Shown in pieces: positions 54,782-64,000 of a stretch of 64,000 bases of DNA; positions within the stretch are counted from its first letter, which is position 1; the number at the start of each line of letters is the position of its first letter. The stretch spans positions 327,001-391,000 of the forward strand of contig CAJNDS010002479.1 in the NCBI GenBank assembly GCA_905221605.1, given 5' to 3'. This stretch comes from Symbiodinium natans. Its lineage: Eukaryota; Sar; Dinophyceae; Suessiales; Symbiodiniaceae. A program made the translations under genes and the position numbers. The notes beneath the pieces were generated by a model. That model worked only from the letters and a program-made list of their open reading frames with translations, ran no database searches and had not been told where the DNA came from.

Positions 54782-55450
54782 CCTCCAGTCAGGATCCTGA
54801 AGGATCTCCTGCTTTCTCCTGTAACTTGTGATTTCGCTGACACGAGGGCATCGCAGGAGTGGACGAAGCGCAAGGCAAATGGTGCGCGTGACCTGTGTGC
54901 CTGCAAGCTGGTATTTCCTACCAGCCCGTCAACCAAGGTGGGCTGCAAGTCAGCTGCCGCTTTCCTGCACCGGCTCGCTGAGGCTGTTGCTACAACCGAG
55001 GGCGCCAGCGCTGCCGTGATCAAGTCACGCCTTCTCGAACAGTTGACACCCGCCGTCGCGAGAAGCAACGGGCGTGCTGTGAGGCGGCGCCAGATCACAG
55101 CTGTCGATGCTGCGTCCCTGCACAAGCGGCTTTGGGTTTTGGCGCGTGACAACTGGTTCAGGGTTGTGAAGAGGCCCCTGCCACTGGAGTGCTGCAGTTC
55201 CACCTGCTCGCACATTGCTGACCTTCGCATGTCCAGCCGACACCATCCTGCAGCACTTGCCGTGGCTGCTGTACTGAGACTGAGCCTCTGTATCCTCATC
55301 TCAAGGATCGTTTCAGCTCCTGCAACTTCGGCCAACTGCAGTCTTATCGGCCAGTGGCCTTTCTGTGGCTCAAGCTGTTGCGCAGGGCCTTGGGAGAAGC
55401 ACGCGGCGTTCTTTCGGTGTGCTGCACATGACGGCACTGCTGTATTGTGA
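54782..55450 (+). CDS. 222-codon open frame at the edge of array C (exon fragment, unknown product)
   Basis: Open from just after a TAG (54779-54781) to the TGA ending at 55450. There is no ATG in this frame before about 55229, so it is an exon-like fragment and not a complete gene. It starts LKDLLLSPVTCDFADTRASQ, in the same frame and with the same pattern as the array C units (SDVAELKRR...AKCKV). It then continues into sequence with no counterpart elsewhere: KSAAAFLHRLAEAVATTEGA, SLHKRLWVLARDNWFRVVKR. Those stretches look helical and basic. The minus strand is open as well (54778-55470), which weakens the call. No family is recognised. Confidence 0.35.
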   Translation, partial: PPVRILKDLLLSPVTCDFADTRASQEWTKRKANGARDLCACKLVFPTSPSTKVGCKSAAAFLHRLAEAVATTEGASAAVIKSRLLEQLTPAVARSNGRAVRRRQITAVDAASLHKRLWVLARDNWFRVVKRPLPLECCSSTCSHIADLRMSSRHHPAALAVAAVLRLSLCILISRIVSAPATSANCSLIGQWPFCGSSCCAGPWEKHAAFFRCAAHDGTAVL

Positions 55451-55572
55451 CGCACGGGGTTTTCTCCCAAACGCGGTTTTCTCTGTGCCCCCAGTTTAAA
55501 GCAGACGGAGGCATGACTTTTCGCGACGCAGTCGTGATTTCCGCTTTGCTGCGGCTTGCTTCATCATGGGGA
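54882..55572. other. ~690 bp present only in unit 3
   Basis: Unit 2 passes from GCAGGAGCGGAAGAAGTGCC to CAGAACCCCAATTTCACTC within about 40 bp (35425-35490). In unit 3 about 690 bp separates the equivalents. It may be an insertion here or a deletion in unit 2. No target duplication is obvious. Confidence 0.6.
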
Positions 55573-56316
55573 ATGTTCAGAAGCCCAATGCTGCTCAAAT
55601 GCAGAGCAACTGCACTGTCCATCTCCTTTGAATCTGACTCTTTGTTCCGCTGATCGTACTTCCAAGATCGTTTTGTTGGCTAGTTCCAAGGCCAATTGTC
55701 TAGAGTCTTTTGACTTGGCTGAAGCGAGGGCGCAAGGTGCAATGCTCCGAAGCCCGGTCTCACTCAAATGCAGAGACTGCGCCATGTCTGCAGGCACCTG
55801 ATGAACACACGTTGGCCGAGACGTGAGCACGCATTGCGAAGCCATGATGCAGACTGACATGACGGCCTGGCGGCAAAGGCGTAGGATGCTTGGCCTGTGA
55901 GGGATCCCCCCACTTTTGTAAATGGAGAGAGACAGGGTCGCGGGTCCTGATGTGCCAATATCCGTCTCCATTTGTGGGTTTGTTTGGCTGGTTGAGGCTG
56001 AGGTTACATGCGATGGCAGGACCCTCGGCACATGAAAATCCATTTTCCTTTCTCGCCTGTGTGTCCTGATGTTGGTCAACCATGTGAGATGCCGGAGTTG
56101 CGGAGTTTCGTAGCGATGACAGCTCCCAGGGACGTCAGGCATTGGCAGCTCTATTTTCCAACCCCACTGGTCCTAACACGCTGGGGATTGTGAGGGGTCC
56201 TGGGTTGTCTACGTTGCCGAGAGCTTTCACGCCATGCACGTAACCTGAAAGTGCTCCACAGCATCCAAGCACCCCAGGTCCAGGTTGCAACGTTTGCACG
56301 TTGCCAGACCCTAAGG

Positions 56317-56424
56317 CCCTAAGGGCCCATGTACCTCAATGGGGACTACTTGGGCCTTAAAGTATTTGCTAGATAGGGTCTTTTGGGCCCAAGTATATGA
56401 TAATTAGGTACATGGACCCTTAGG
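56317..56424. repeat. Foldback element with CCCTAAGGG termini, unit 3
   Basis: Orthologous to 13535-13643. The left end is preceded by an extra CCCTAAGG, a small duplication of the terminus. The arms and loop are otherwise retained. Confidence 0.8.
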
Positions 56425-56511
56425 AAGAAATGACTGAGACTCGTTGATCTCGCTGTTCCTGCGGTACCAGGTCGCTGTTCACACTCGGCCCCGCCTGAGC
56501 TCACCTGAGGT

Positions 56512-56605
56512 ATTTCCCAAAATAGGGATAATCTGGGTATCCCCCGTTCATGCCCCAAATAGAGTAGAATCCCCTTAGAGGGACCCCCAAAAAGGGTACC
56601 CCTAT
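56512..56605. repeat. Second foldback element, unit 3 (right end lost)
   Basis: The left arm is intact. The right arm stops at CCCCTAT and runs directly into GTCATTAG, so about 30 bp including the terminal TTCGGAAA is deleted next to the MITE-like insertion. Confidence 0.7.
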
Positions 56606-56613
56606 GTCATTAG

Positions 56614-56921
56614 ACCCCCTCAGCTTGTTGGGGGTCTGGAATGGTGACCATTGAGGGTCAGAAAATCGGAGGTCTGAAATGGGGATAGGACCATTTTAGA
56701 CCTTTCTCAGCTTACCCATTTCACTTCAACCCTTCACTGAAGGGTCTCACGACCTTTCCGTTGTGGTCTAGAGAACCAAACCATAGCTAACACCGACAAG
56801 TCCATAACCAACAAGGGGTCTGAAATGGGTTTTGCAAGTTATATCCAGCTCCCAGGAAAAGCCACAGTTGGGGGGTCTATAATGGGGCCCCAACCCCACC
56901 CCCTCACAAACTTTGAGGGTA
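56614..56921. mobile_element. 308 bp MITE-like insertion with 7 bp target duplication (unit 3)
   Basis: TCATTAG occurs at 56607-56613 and 56922-56928. The sister units have a single copy in AGTCATTAG(G/T)TCACAAG (near 13850 and 37356). The inserted 308 bp begins ACCCCCTCAGCTTGTTGGGG. The reverse complement of its right end reads TACCCTCAAAGTTTGTGAGG, giving imperfect terminal inverted repeats of about 22 bp. No open frame of note lies inside. Size, target duplication and termini fit a non-autonomous DNA transposon; the superfamily is unassigned. Confidence 0.8.
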
Positions 56922-57323
56922 TCATTAGTGCACAGGCGTGAGCGGAGAGATACCTGAGCCTTCTGAACTCTCCACTGCCGAGACCGAAGCTCCAGCTCGC
57001 GCTTCGACTCGCGTGCACTGTGGACGTCCCCGTTTCAATGTTTTCAACAGGGATGTGAGTTAGCAAAGATCATCTTGGCGTGTAGGTGTTGCGCGCCCGT
57101 TTTGATACGAGGTTGCGCCGGGGACATGTTGCACGATGAATATCCATCCAAGACGATGAGCTTGGGTTTCGCTGTGCGGCAGTTGACGTGTCCGATGAGT
57201 TGTGCATAAATGAGGCTCAGCCGAGCTTGTGTCTGGCTGCTTGGTCACTTTGGCCAGTGCGGGAACTTCCGCATCTCCGCATCTCCGCATCCCCAACCCC
57301 AAACCCAACTGAAGCAACGAAGT

Positions 57324-57560
57324 TCACTGTTCAGCAAGAAGGTCCCGGGTGCCTGCAGCACAACCTGCTAGCTCTGTCTTACGTCGGTTGAAGAGCTGTC
57401 CACGCTGCCCCTCAAAGTCTGTGCCAAGAGCCAGATTGGTTGCAACAGCCGATGGCCTTTGTTTTGAAGGATACCGGAGCAGGTTCGAGGGCTTTGGCTG
57501 GTGCGCCGTGTTGCGGGCCCAAGCGTGGCAGGGAGTTGCATGAACAGAACTACAATTCAT
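57324..57560 (-). pseudogene. Duplicated partial copy of the minus-strand frame (unit 3)
   Basis: A 78-codon frame with SAVATNLALGTDFEGQRGQL followed by FNRRKTELAGCAAGT, matching the sequence near 58100-58240. It is part of the local duplication 57195-57610 and is cut off at both ends. Confidence 0.4.
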
Positions 57561-57697
57561 GAGCCGTCCATTCGGAACGAAAGCTTGCTTTCAAGCTCAA
57601 GGCAGGCACGAGAGTCTGCACTCTTTGTTTGTAGGCTTGTCCACGCGCCGCCCTCAGAAGCAGGACACGCTTTATGCCAACTTGCCAGTCCCAGGTG

Positions 57698-58162
57698 CTA
57701 AATGATCTCGGGCGCTCCGGGGACATAGACGTCCCTCTTACAATCGGAACAACGGAAGAATGAGGAAGATACTCCCCGCAAAAGTGCGCGGAAATACATG
57801 CCAAGGCAACCTACTTTTCGCGAGTGGTAGCCCTGTAGTACCCTGTACCCTGTCTTTTGGTTCTGGGTTTCCTGTCCTTGTAAAGTAAAGCAACCAACCA
57901 AAAAGGGTAACCTTATCATAGGATGGTTACTAAGGCGATGAGTTATACATAAATGAGGCTCAGCTTTCACACGTCGGATAGCCAAGCTTGTGTTTGGCTG
58001 CTTGGTCATCTTGGCCAGTGCTGGAACTTCCGCATCTCCGCATCCCCAACCCCACACCCAACGGATCCCAAGAAACTCATTAAACAGCAAGAAGTTCCCA
58101 GCAGACTTGCGGGTGGCTACAGCACAACCTGTTAGCTCTGTCTTGCGCCGATTGAAAAGCAT
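57698..58162 (-). pseudogene. Longest continuous minus-strand frame of module D (unit 3)
   Basis: A 154-codon frame, open further upstream to about 58248. It joins in one frame two pieces that are separate in unit 1: the NRRKTELTGCAVATRKSAGN segment and the SRKVGCLGMYFR / FFRCSDCKRDVYVPG segment. This supports a single ancestral coding region on the minus strand. Homologous upstream sequence is duplicated at 57324-57560 (LALGTDFEGQRGQLFNRRKT). There is no recognisable domain. There is an internal ATG but no evidence that it is a true start, and a spliced gene with missing exons is equally possible. Confidence 0.4.
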
Positions 58163-61015
58163 CGCAAACTGCCCCTTAGGGTCTGTGCCAGGAGCCAGGT
58201 TGATTGCAACAGCCGATAGCTTCTGCTTTGAAGGAGTACGGGAGCAGTTTCAATGGCTGGCGCCCCGTGTCCTGCGCCCAAGGGTCTCAGCAGGGAGCTG
58301 CGTGAAAAGTACTACAATCCATAAGGCGCCCTTTGGGCGCGAAAGCTGGCTTTCAAGTTCAAGGCCGACACGTGCTTGACAGACTCCACCGTATCAGGGG
58401 CAAGAGGCAATGGTCAGCCTGGACATTCGAAGCATTCCTTGATCATCAAGACGATGCAGGCCCGAGGCACAATCCCGCACAGGTTAGTTGTTCCACGATT
58501 CTGGACTTAAACCCTAAAACCCTCTCCACGATTCTGGACTTAAACCCTAAAACCCTAAACAGGAAACCCTAAAACCCTAAACCCCAAACCCGCCAGTGAG
58601 CTGTCGCAGATGGACTGCGAAGGCGCCCCCAGAATTCACTTTCGCGGTCAGTGTCCGCCAGTCCAGGCAGATGGGTACCGCTGCGCTGGGCTGAGGTTGC
58701 GAGAGAAGCAGTGCAACCTGCGATCCTGCGCAATGAATGCAAGGATACCTGCTGGCCAGCCATACACCGCAATCCATGAGAGACAGCAGTGAAAGAAGCG
58801 TCAGGGTAGCAGGCCCCTGTTGAGACGAGCAGTGCGGTCAAGAGGAAGCCTGACATCCTCCCTGCACGCAGATGTCACCAGCATCCTGTGAAGAGGATCC
58901 ACGCAAGATCAGGAGGTTGGAGCCAATCCACTTCCAGTTTTTGGAGGACCGGCTGCCTGTCACGAGCGCTCCCACAGCCCATTTGAGAGTGCATGTGGTC
59001 TTGCTGGGTCAGCGGTGTCCGCCAGACGTGCCGCATAAGAACTGGTGCGCCGTGGTCAGCACGCATGACAAAGGCGACCGGCCTGGTGGGCAGCAGCCTT
59101 TGCCAGCTCTTTTTTCCGGTCGTAGCCTGCGATCGTCATCTTGATAGTCGAGGCCCCTTTGTCGACTCACCGTCTGGTCTTCAGCACCGCACCGTCGAGG
59201 GGGGTTGTACGCCGTTCGCTTGGTGAGCCCCGCGGCTTCACGTTGCGCTCGCAAGTGGGAAGTGGGGTCCAGAGCTCGGTTGCTTTCGGGTGCGCCGCGC
59301 TCATCGCCGAGACAAGCGCATGCTGTGTGACAGGGTGCTGACTGGGTGGCCATGACAGGAGGGGTCCCTTTGTGGGTCTCCTTCGCGCAGATCCTGCTTC
59401 GGTGCCACGACCCAATGCCCTCCTGCCTACAGGGCCAGCCATAAGTGTTTGTCTCGCTGCTCCCCACGCTTCGCACACTGTCCCGGTGCATTGGTCTCGG
59501 GGCTCTGCCGTTCAAATGCCGGACGCCCGCCGAGTGCGCGTGTCCTCGGTCATTTGGGTTACAGGGAGGACCGTCCTTGAACATGCCTGGTGGCCCCCAC
59601 ATAGAGAGACGCACAGCATTAAAAAATGCCGTGCGTTCGCCGAAGTGCTTTGCGCAGACCTTTGTATGCGCTCACACTTCTTGCTTAGAGTAGTTGGTGG
59701 ATGTTGGTGGTCTGTTTAACAGAGGGCGCCTGTCCTTGAGATTGCTGGTTTCCCGAACCATGACATTAATCTCAAGACCCATTCGGTCCTTCGAGCTTTG
59801 AATCCTAGATGGGCACTTTAGAATAGTTCCGACGGTTCAGAAGAAAGAGGGCTTCCGAGAACGCTGGGGCAGTTCCTGAGAACTGCCTAATGGTTCCAGA
59901 GCCCTTGTTGGTCCTCACACAAAAACAAGCCACCGAGCTTCCCAACTTCTTGCACTTGCTAGATGAATGGCCCGTCCTGCTGAAACCGCCTGCTCCCGTG
60001 TACCAAGAACAAAAATGAAACCCATTTATCGGGTTTAGGGTGCAAACCCCTTCAACCCTAACCCAGGAGTCTGGCCCATGCCCCCCCCCCTACCCACCTG
60101 AACCACGAAGTGCAGTGCCGACATCCCTATTGAGAGCTGTGCGCACGGGGATACTCGCTGCGCACGTGAGTGAGATACAGCGACCTTGCACCTCGGCATC
60201 AGCAGCAGAGAGACAAGCCTCAGCCATCTCGCTTGCAAGTGTTCGCAGCGCTCGCAATCTCGGCACCTTAACGTTGCTTGTTATTCCATGTCGGACAATG
60301 CCCGGCGCAGCCCCCGTATTCTACGCTACCAAGCCGCACGCCAACCTCGTTTTCTGTATTCAACTCGCATCCCTGCGTCTAACATGTGCCCACACCTTAC
60401 AAGCCCTTTTGCCGCAGGGCGTTCGTTTCTTTCCCCGTCCCTCACCCTACGTTCCCCATATCCACCCTCTCATGTGAGCAAGGGTAAAAGCTATGGGAAT
60501 TGCGGTTTCATCTTGGTAGGACATTTGCATGCTGAAGTGCAACAAAACCCTGTAAAGCGATGGGGAACACTGAAAAGCGAGGCCCCTTAAAACCCTTGTA
60601 AAGCGACGGGGAACATTGAAAAGCGACGCCCCCATTGCACGATCTAGGCCCGAGCTCTAGAGATTTGACGGTCGCTCATGTGTTGCGTGACGTCACAGTA
60701 TGCACAACTCTTGCAGCCATGCCTGAGGCAGCGTTTTGAAAATGTTTGAAACTCAACGAGTGATGTCACTTCCGACGTGGGAGTGCTGGGAATGGCCTCA
60801 TGAGTCCTGGCTTGCCTATGCTAGCGGCACAAAAGCGAAGGAGATGCTGGTGGCACAAGAAGTTGTGTCGTTGGCCTAAGAGCTGTGCTCACAGTCACCT
60901 GCTAGCTGTGAAGTCCGTGAAAGCGTCTGCGCCCGGATTCTGCTGGTATCTGCGTCGCCAGCGGTGGCTTTGAAACATATATTGGTTCGGGTTAGTTTGC
61001 TGGTCCCTTGAATAA

Positions 61016-61228
61016 ATGGGCCATGAGCCACATGGGGTCCCTCGAGGCATCACGCTTTTGAGCGTCTTGAGGGAAAGAGTTCGCCTTCGCTCAGCACAAG
61101 TTCGCAAGACTGCGCCTCTCAGCCTCTGCGCTCCATTCCTTGAGGAGCTTGAGATAGCATCAATTTGGGCTTGGGGTGGTTTCGGGTCTTCATCCCAAGC
61201 GACAAAAGCTCTTGAGAATGATGAGTAG
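61016..61228 (+). other. Conserved ~200 bp stretch, unit 3
   Basis: Reads GHEPHGVPRGITLLSVLRER on the plus strand. The minus strand is open for 117 codons (60895-61248). It has the same end as the other two copies. Confidence 0.4.
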
Positions 61229-61300
61229 ACCTTCAAGCTGAAGAGCACACAGGAGCCAATTCGGAACTCGAAAACCCACCCTCAGGCAGGCTTTGCGTCG

Positions 61301-64000
61301 TTAAGTTCTACCTGAAATCGACACCTTGAACTGGAAACCTGCGCAAACCCCTACCCTCACTGGCTTTCGCGTCCCTCTTTTCCAATTCCGTTTGAGCTTG
61401 TTTGAGACGAGAGGTAGTGAGAAATTAGGAAACAGTGTGCTCAAGAGCGAGTCAGCAGGCCTGAGAGTAGGACCTGTTGGCTAGCCACCGCGCAGTCGGC
61501 GAATGGTTGCTGCATCCATCAATGGCAATGGGAGTGGTCAGTCGGGGTTCTCACTGCGTGCTTCTGTATGGAGCACGTTGATTCGGCTTGACATGTCTTC
61601 AAGGAGTGTGTGATCGGAAAGAAGCGGCCGCCCTGGCACATATGCTCTCACGCTTGGGCTAGCATCTAGCAGCCATGTGACACCGACATGGGACAGGAGG
61701 TTCCAGGATTTCAGGGTAACATCCACAAGCATCTGGAGGAACAAGCTGGTAGGTGAAGGGGAGATGTCAAGCGTAAGCTTGCTTGTAAATTATAATGGCA
61801 CTGCACGCGGCTCATCCCCTATCGAGTCCGCTGCCCCTGCAGAGAGAGTGCACGTGCGAGCACACGCATGCGCTGGCATGTCTGCAGGGGACCTGGCGAA
61901 GCACCCTTAACATACAACTTGCAATCCAAACACATACAAATCAGACAGAAAACCTTCCAGTTCCGACTGCATGAAAACTGTAACCTGATAGTAGAATTGT
62001 ATACGTTATAAACCCCGTCTTCGATCTTCCTTCTCCTATCTTCTTCTCACGGCTCGAGCATTGCCCTGTGCAAGGGTGGATCACAAATTCTATATTCTTC
62101 TCCATCATGGCTCGTTTCCCTGCGCAAGGGTGCATCACAAATTCTATATTTTGGCTCGTTCCTTGCGCAAGGATGCATCAACATTTTTCTGAGAGCAGAA
62201 CAACTGGCCAACACACATGTGGATCCGGATGCATGCTCCCGGACTAGCACGTTGTAAGGTCGACAACGTTATGGGGGCGTTTCCGGTTGTAAGGTCGAAT
62301 AAGCATTGCTGGTAATGTGGAATTAGCAACGAACGGCACACGGCAACATGCTGCGAGAGCTTGCGAGTCCTTCGCATCTCTCACGAAGAGTGCGAATTAG
62401 TGTGTACACATTATGCACTGTCGCCGACCATGGGGCCCATGAGCATGCCGGCCCCAGCTGCCCGCATGCTTCGGAGACCAAAAAAGTCCTTAATCCCATC
62501 ATTCTGGGCTCGCAGAGAGGGCACACTTCCCCCAAGGGCACGCATTATTTCCAGATGAACCTGGTAAGCGCCCACATCGAGCAATTCAGCCAGCCAAAAG
62601 GTGGCTCCGGCTCCCTCTTTCAAAGCCACGCATGTGCATCCCGCCACGAGTCGGTTCCAGATGAAGCTGGTGAGCGCCCACATTGGGCGGTGGCAGCCAA
62701 AAGGCTCCGGTTCCCGCGGTTTTTAACAAAACGCCTTGGCATTCCGTCTACTCGCAGATGGCCTGCTTTGTGCAGCATTCATGTCCCTGAGCGTGGTGCA
62801 GTGCTTTGCAGGTCTGCATGAAGGGCCGCTCTCGCCCCAATGTTGCGCGTTCGTCCCAGACCAGATTGGTGAGCCACATCGAACCACGAACCCAGCGAAA
62901 AGAGACACAAATTGAAGAGATCACCGGCTCTGGCTCCCGCCTTTTGTCAAATCCCTGCATCTGCGCCGTGCACGTAAAGATCATGCCCCGCCCAGCTGGC
63001 CGGATGCTTCGGAGACCAGCAAGAGTGCTGAGCAAGTGCCCCAAGGGCACGCAGCCGTTCCAGATGAAACTGGTGAGCATCCACATCCAGCAACGGAGCC
63101 AGTCAAAGGAAACAGACATTGCAGAGGTCACTGGCCACTTTTTTCATTTCCGTCGGCTCGCAGATGTCCTGCTTGCAATGCCGGCGTGGGTGCCGCGTGC
63201 ACCATTGACATCAGCACGTCGCCCTCCCAAAAGGTCATGAATGCAATGCGTTGTGGGTCCGCATGGAGGGCCGCACTCGCCCCAATATTGCGCCTTCGTC
63301 CAAGACCAGATAGGTGAGCCACACGGAGCAACGAAGCCAGGCAGGGGTAGGTGTGAGGCTCGGACTTGCAAGCGATGCACTTGATGTGATCGGCTTGGTA
63401 GAAGTTGGACAGAAAGCTGGTTCTGAGTCTGGCTCCCACCTCTCTCCATTCCAGAGAGATCTGCACGTTGACTCCGGGATGGCCCTTGCACCCTTTGGCT
63501 CTACACGGTGCGGCTGATCTGGCGGTGAACATGCTGTGCGAGCTTCACGGAAAAGAGCTCGCTGCGTAGCCTGAACTCGAAGCTTGGAAAACGTTGAGGC
63601 TGCGACGGCGAACTTCCCCCAACCCTAAACCCCAAACCCTAGCGGCCTGGCCCGAGGCACTAAACCCGAAGCCCTAAGCCGCGCTTTTCATGGCAAGAAG
63701 CAGCTTTGACATCCCAAGCGGCAGACGCGCAGCAAGTGGGAAGTCAAGCAAACTGTCTACTGAGTGCGGAGGGGGTGGCACTGCAGCACATGGGTTTCAG
63801 GGTCCAGGGAGTGTTTTGGGTTATCTGGCCACGTGTGACAAGGCCATCGTGGGACTTTGCTCGGGTGACTGCGAAGGTGTTTGACTCTAACCGCGGAGCC
63901 ATGAGCCACAACATGTCCAAACCGTGTAAACCGTATAAACCCTAAACCCTTAACCCTTATTAACCCTAAAACTGAGTGCGAGAGTCGAAACCCTAACTTT
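61301..64000. repeat. Unit 4 of the tandem segmental duplication (right-truncated, module A only)
   Basis: Resumes module A after the anchor at 61301 and follows the order seen from 17688 and 41944. It carries a private insertion of about 529 bp (61785-62313). The window ends inside module A, so the array continues beyond it. Confidence 0.85.
61301..64000. repeat. Module A, copy 4 (partial)
   Basis: Follows the sequence of 41944 onward and 17688 onward, interrupted by a private insertion at 61785-62313. The ATGCTTCGGAGACCA marker appears at about 62468 and 63007, preserving the ~540-560 bp inner period. Frames here differ from those in other copies by indels. No gene is supported. Confidence 0.75.
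61785..62313. mobile_element. ~529 bp AT-richer insertion in unit 4
   Basis: Other units read AGCTTGCTTAATGTGGAAC. Unit 4 has AGCTTGCTT, then about 529 bp, then TAATGTGGAAT. The insert contains about three diverged copies of a 50-60 bp repeat with GCGCAAGGGTGCATCACAAA (62065-62185), a GTTGTAAGGTCGA direct repeat (about 62249 and 62287), and a CCCCTGCAGA...TCTGCAGGGG hairpin near 61836-61892. No coding capacity was recognised, and exact duplication of the target is not evident. Confidence 0.5.

Larger units (their letters stand above)
57195..58375. repeat. Local duplication in unit 3 module D
   Basis: The block beginning GATGAGTTGTGCATAAATGA (57195-57610) recurs as GATGAGTTATACATAAATGA at 57938-58375, with 57611-57937 between them. 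Units 1 and 2 have a single copy (from about 14534 and 38046). The inserted copy ends at GGCAGGCACGAGA, where it meets GTCTGCACTC. Confidence 0.75.
41944..61300. repeat. Unit 3 of the tandem segmental duplication (19.4 kb)
   Basis: A complete copy with modules A (41944-48502), a short private segment rich in telomere repeats (48503-48935), B (48936-52799), C (52800-54781) and D (54782-61300). Private changes are a 2399 bp tandem duplication in A, a gain of about 690 bp at 54882-55572, loss of about 770 bp matching 35826-36590 of unit 2, a 308 bp MITE-like insertion, and a local duplication at 57195-58375. Confidence 0.9.
54782..61300. repeat. Module D, copy 3
   Basis: Starts with sequence not found in the other units, then lacks the counterpart of 35826-36590 (junction near 55860). 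It carries a MITE-like insertion at 56614-56921 and a local duplication at 57195-58375. Nothing gene-like is visible at 59700-60950. Confidence 0.8.

Noticed and set aside
54778-55470. 230-codon minus-strand frame, the longest in the window
   Set aside because: It is antisense to a plus frame that continues the array C reading pattern, and it has no recognisable motif. One of the two is a shadow, and the plus strand has the better comparative support.

Overview
This window looks like a repeat-saturated stretch of a nuclear eukaryotic genome, most likely an alga or protist with plant-type telomeres. CCCTAAA/TTTAGGG runs occur throughout it, from 2-3 units up to kilobase blocks. A dinoflagellate fits the telomere motif, the moderate GC, the very low gene density and the pervasive tandem duplication. 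The sequence does not prove that placement: I found no spliced-leader motif, rRNA, tRNA or intact recognisable gene.

The main structure is a tandem segmental duplication. Four units lie head to tail in one orientation: unit 1 (1-17687, left end cut off), unit 2 (17688-41943), unit 3 (41944-61300) and unit 4 (61301-64000, right end cut off). A shared anchor near 17688, 41944 and 61301 gives spacings of 24.3 and 19.4 kb. The basic unit is about 19.4 kb, and unit 2 is longer because it carries a 4.4 kb block built mainly of telomere repeats. Each unit has the same four modules. A is nested repeats of about 180, 280, 560 and 2400 bp. B is a mosaic with short telomere runs and two coding-like stretches. 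C is an array of roughly 265-300 bp repeats with a partly preserved reading frame. D contains decayed minus-strand coding pieces and two foldback elements.

The units differ by discrete insertions and deletions. Unit 1 alone has a broken DDE transposase fragment (16832-17030). Unit 2 alone has the telomeric block, a decayed ubiquitin-like gene (28331-28965, minus) and a 667 bp insertion flanked by AAATG. Unit 3 alone has a 308 bp MITE-like insertion with a 7 bp target duplication and empty sites in its sister copies, a 2.4 kb tandem duplication, and about 690 bp with a 222-codon open frame. Unit 4 alone has a 529 bp insertion.

No gene set can be assembled into a pathway. The most gene-like evidence is comparative: in a few places length changes between units are multiples of three and residues are exchanged conservatively. 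That suggests the 19.4 kb unit descends from a gene-bearing segment that was amplified and is now mostly pseudogenised. The sister units act as an internal alignment in which insertions, deletions and residual coding constraint can be read without any database.
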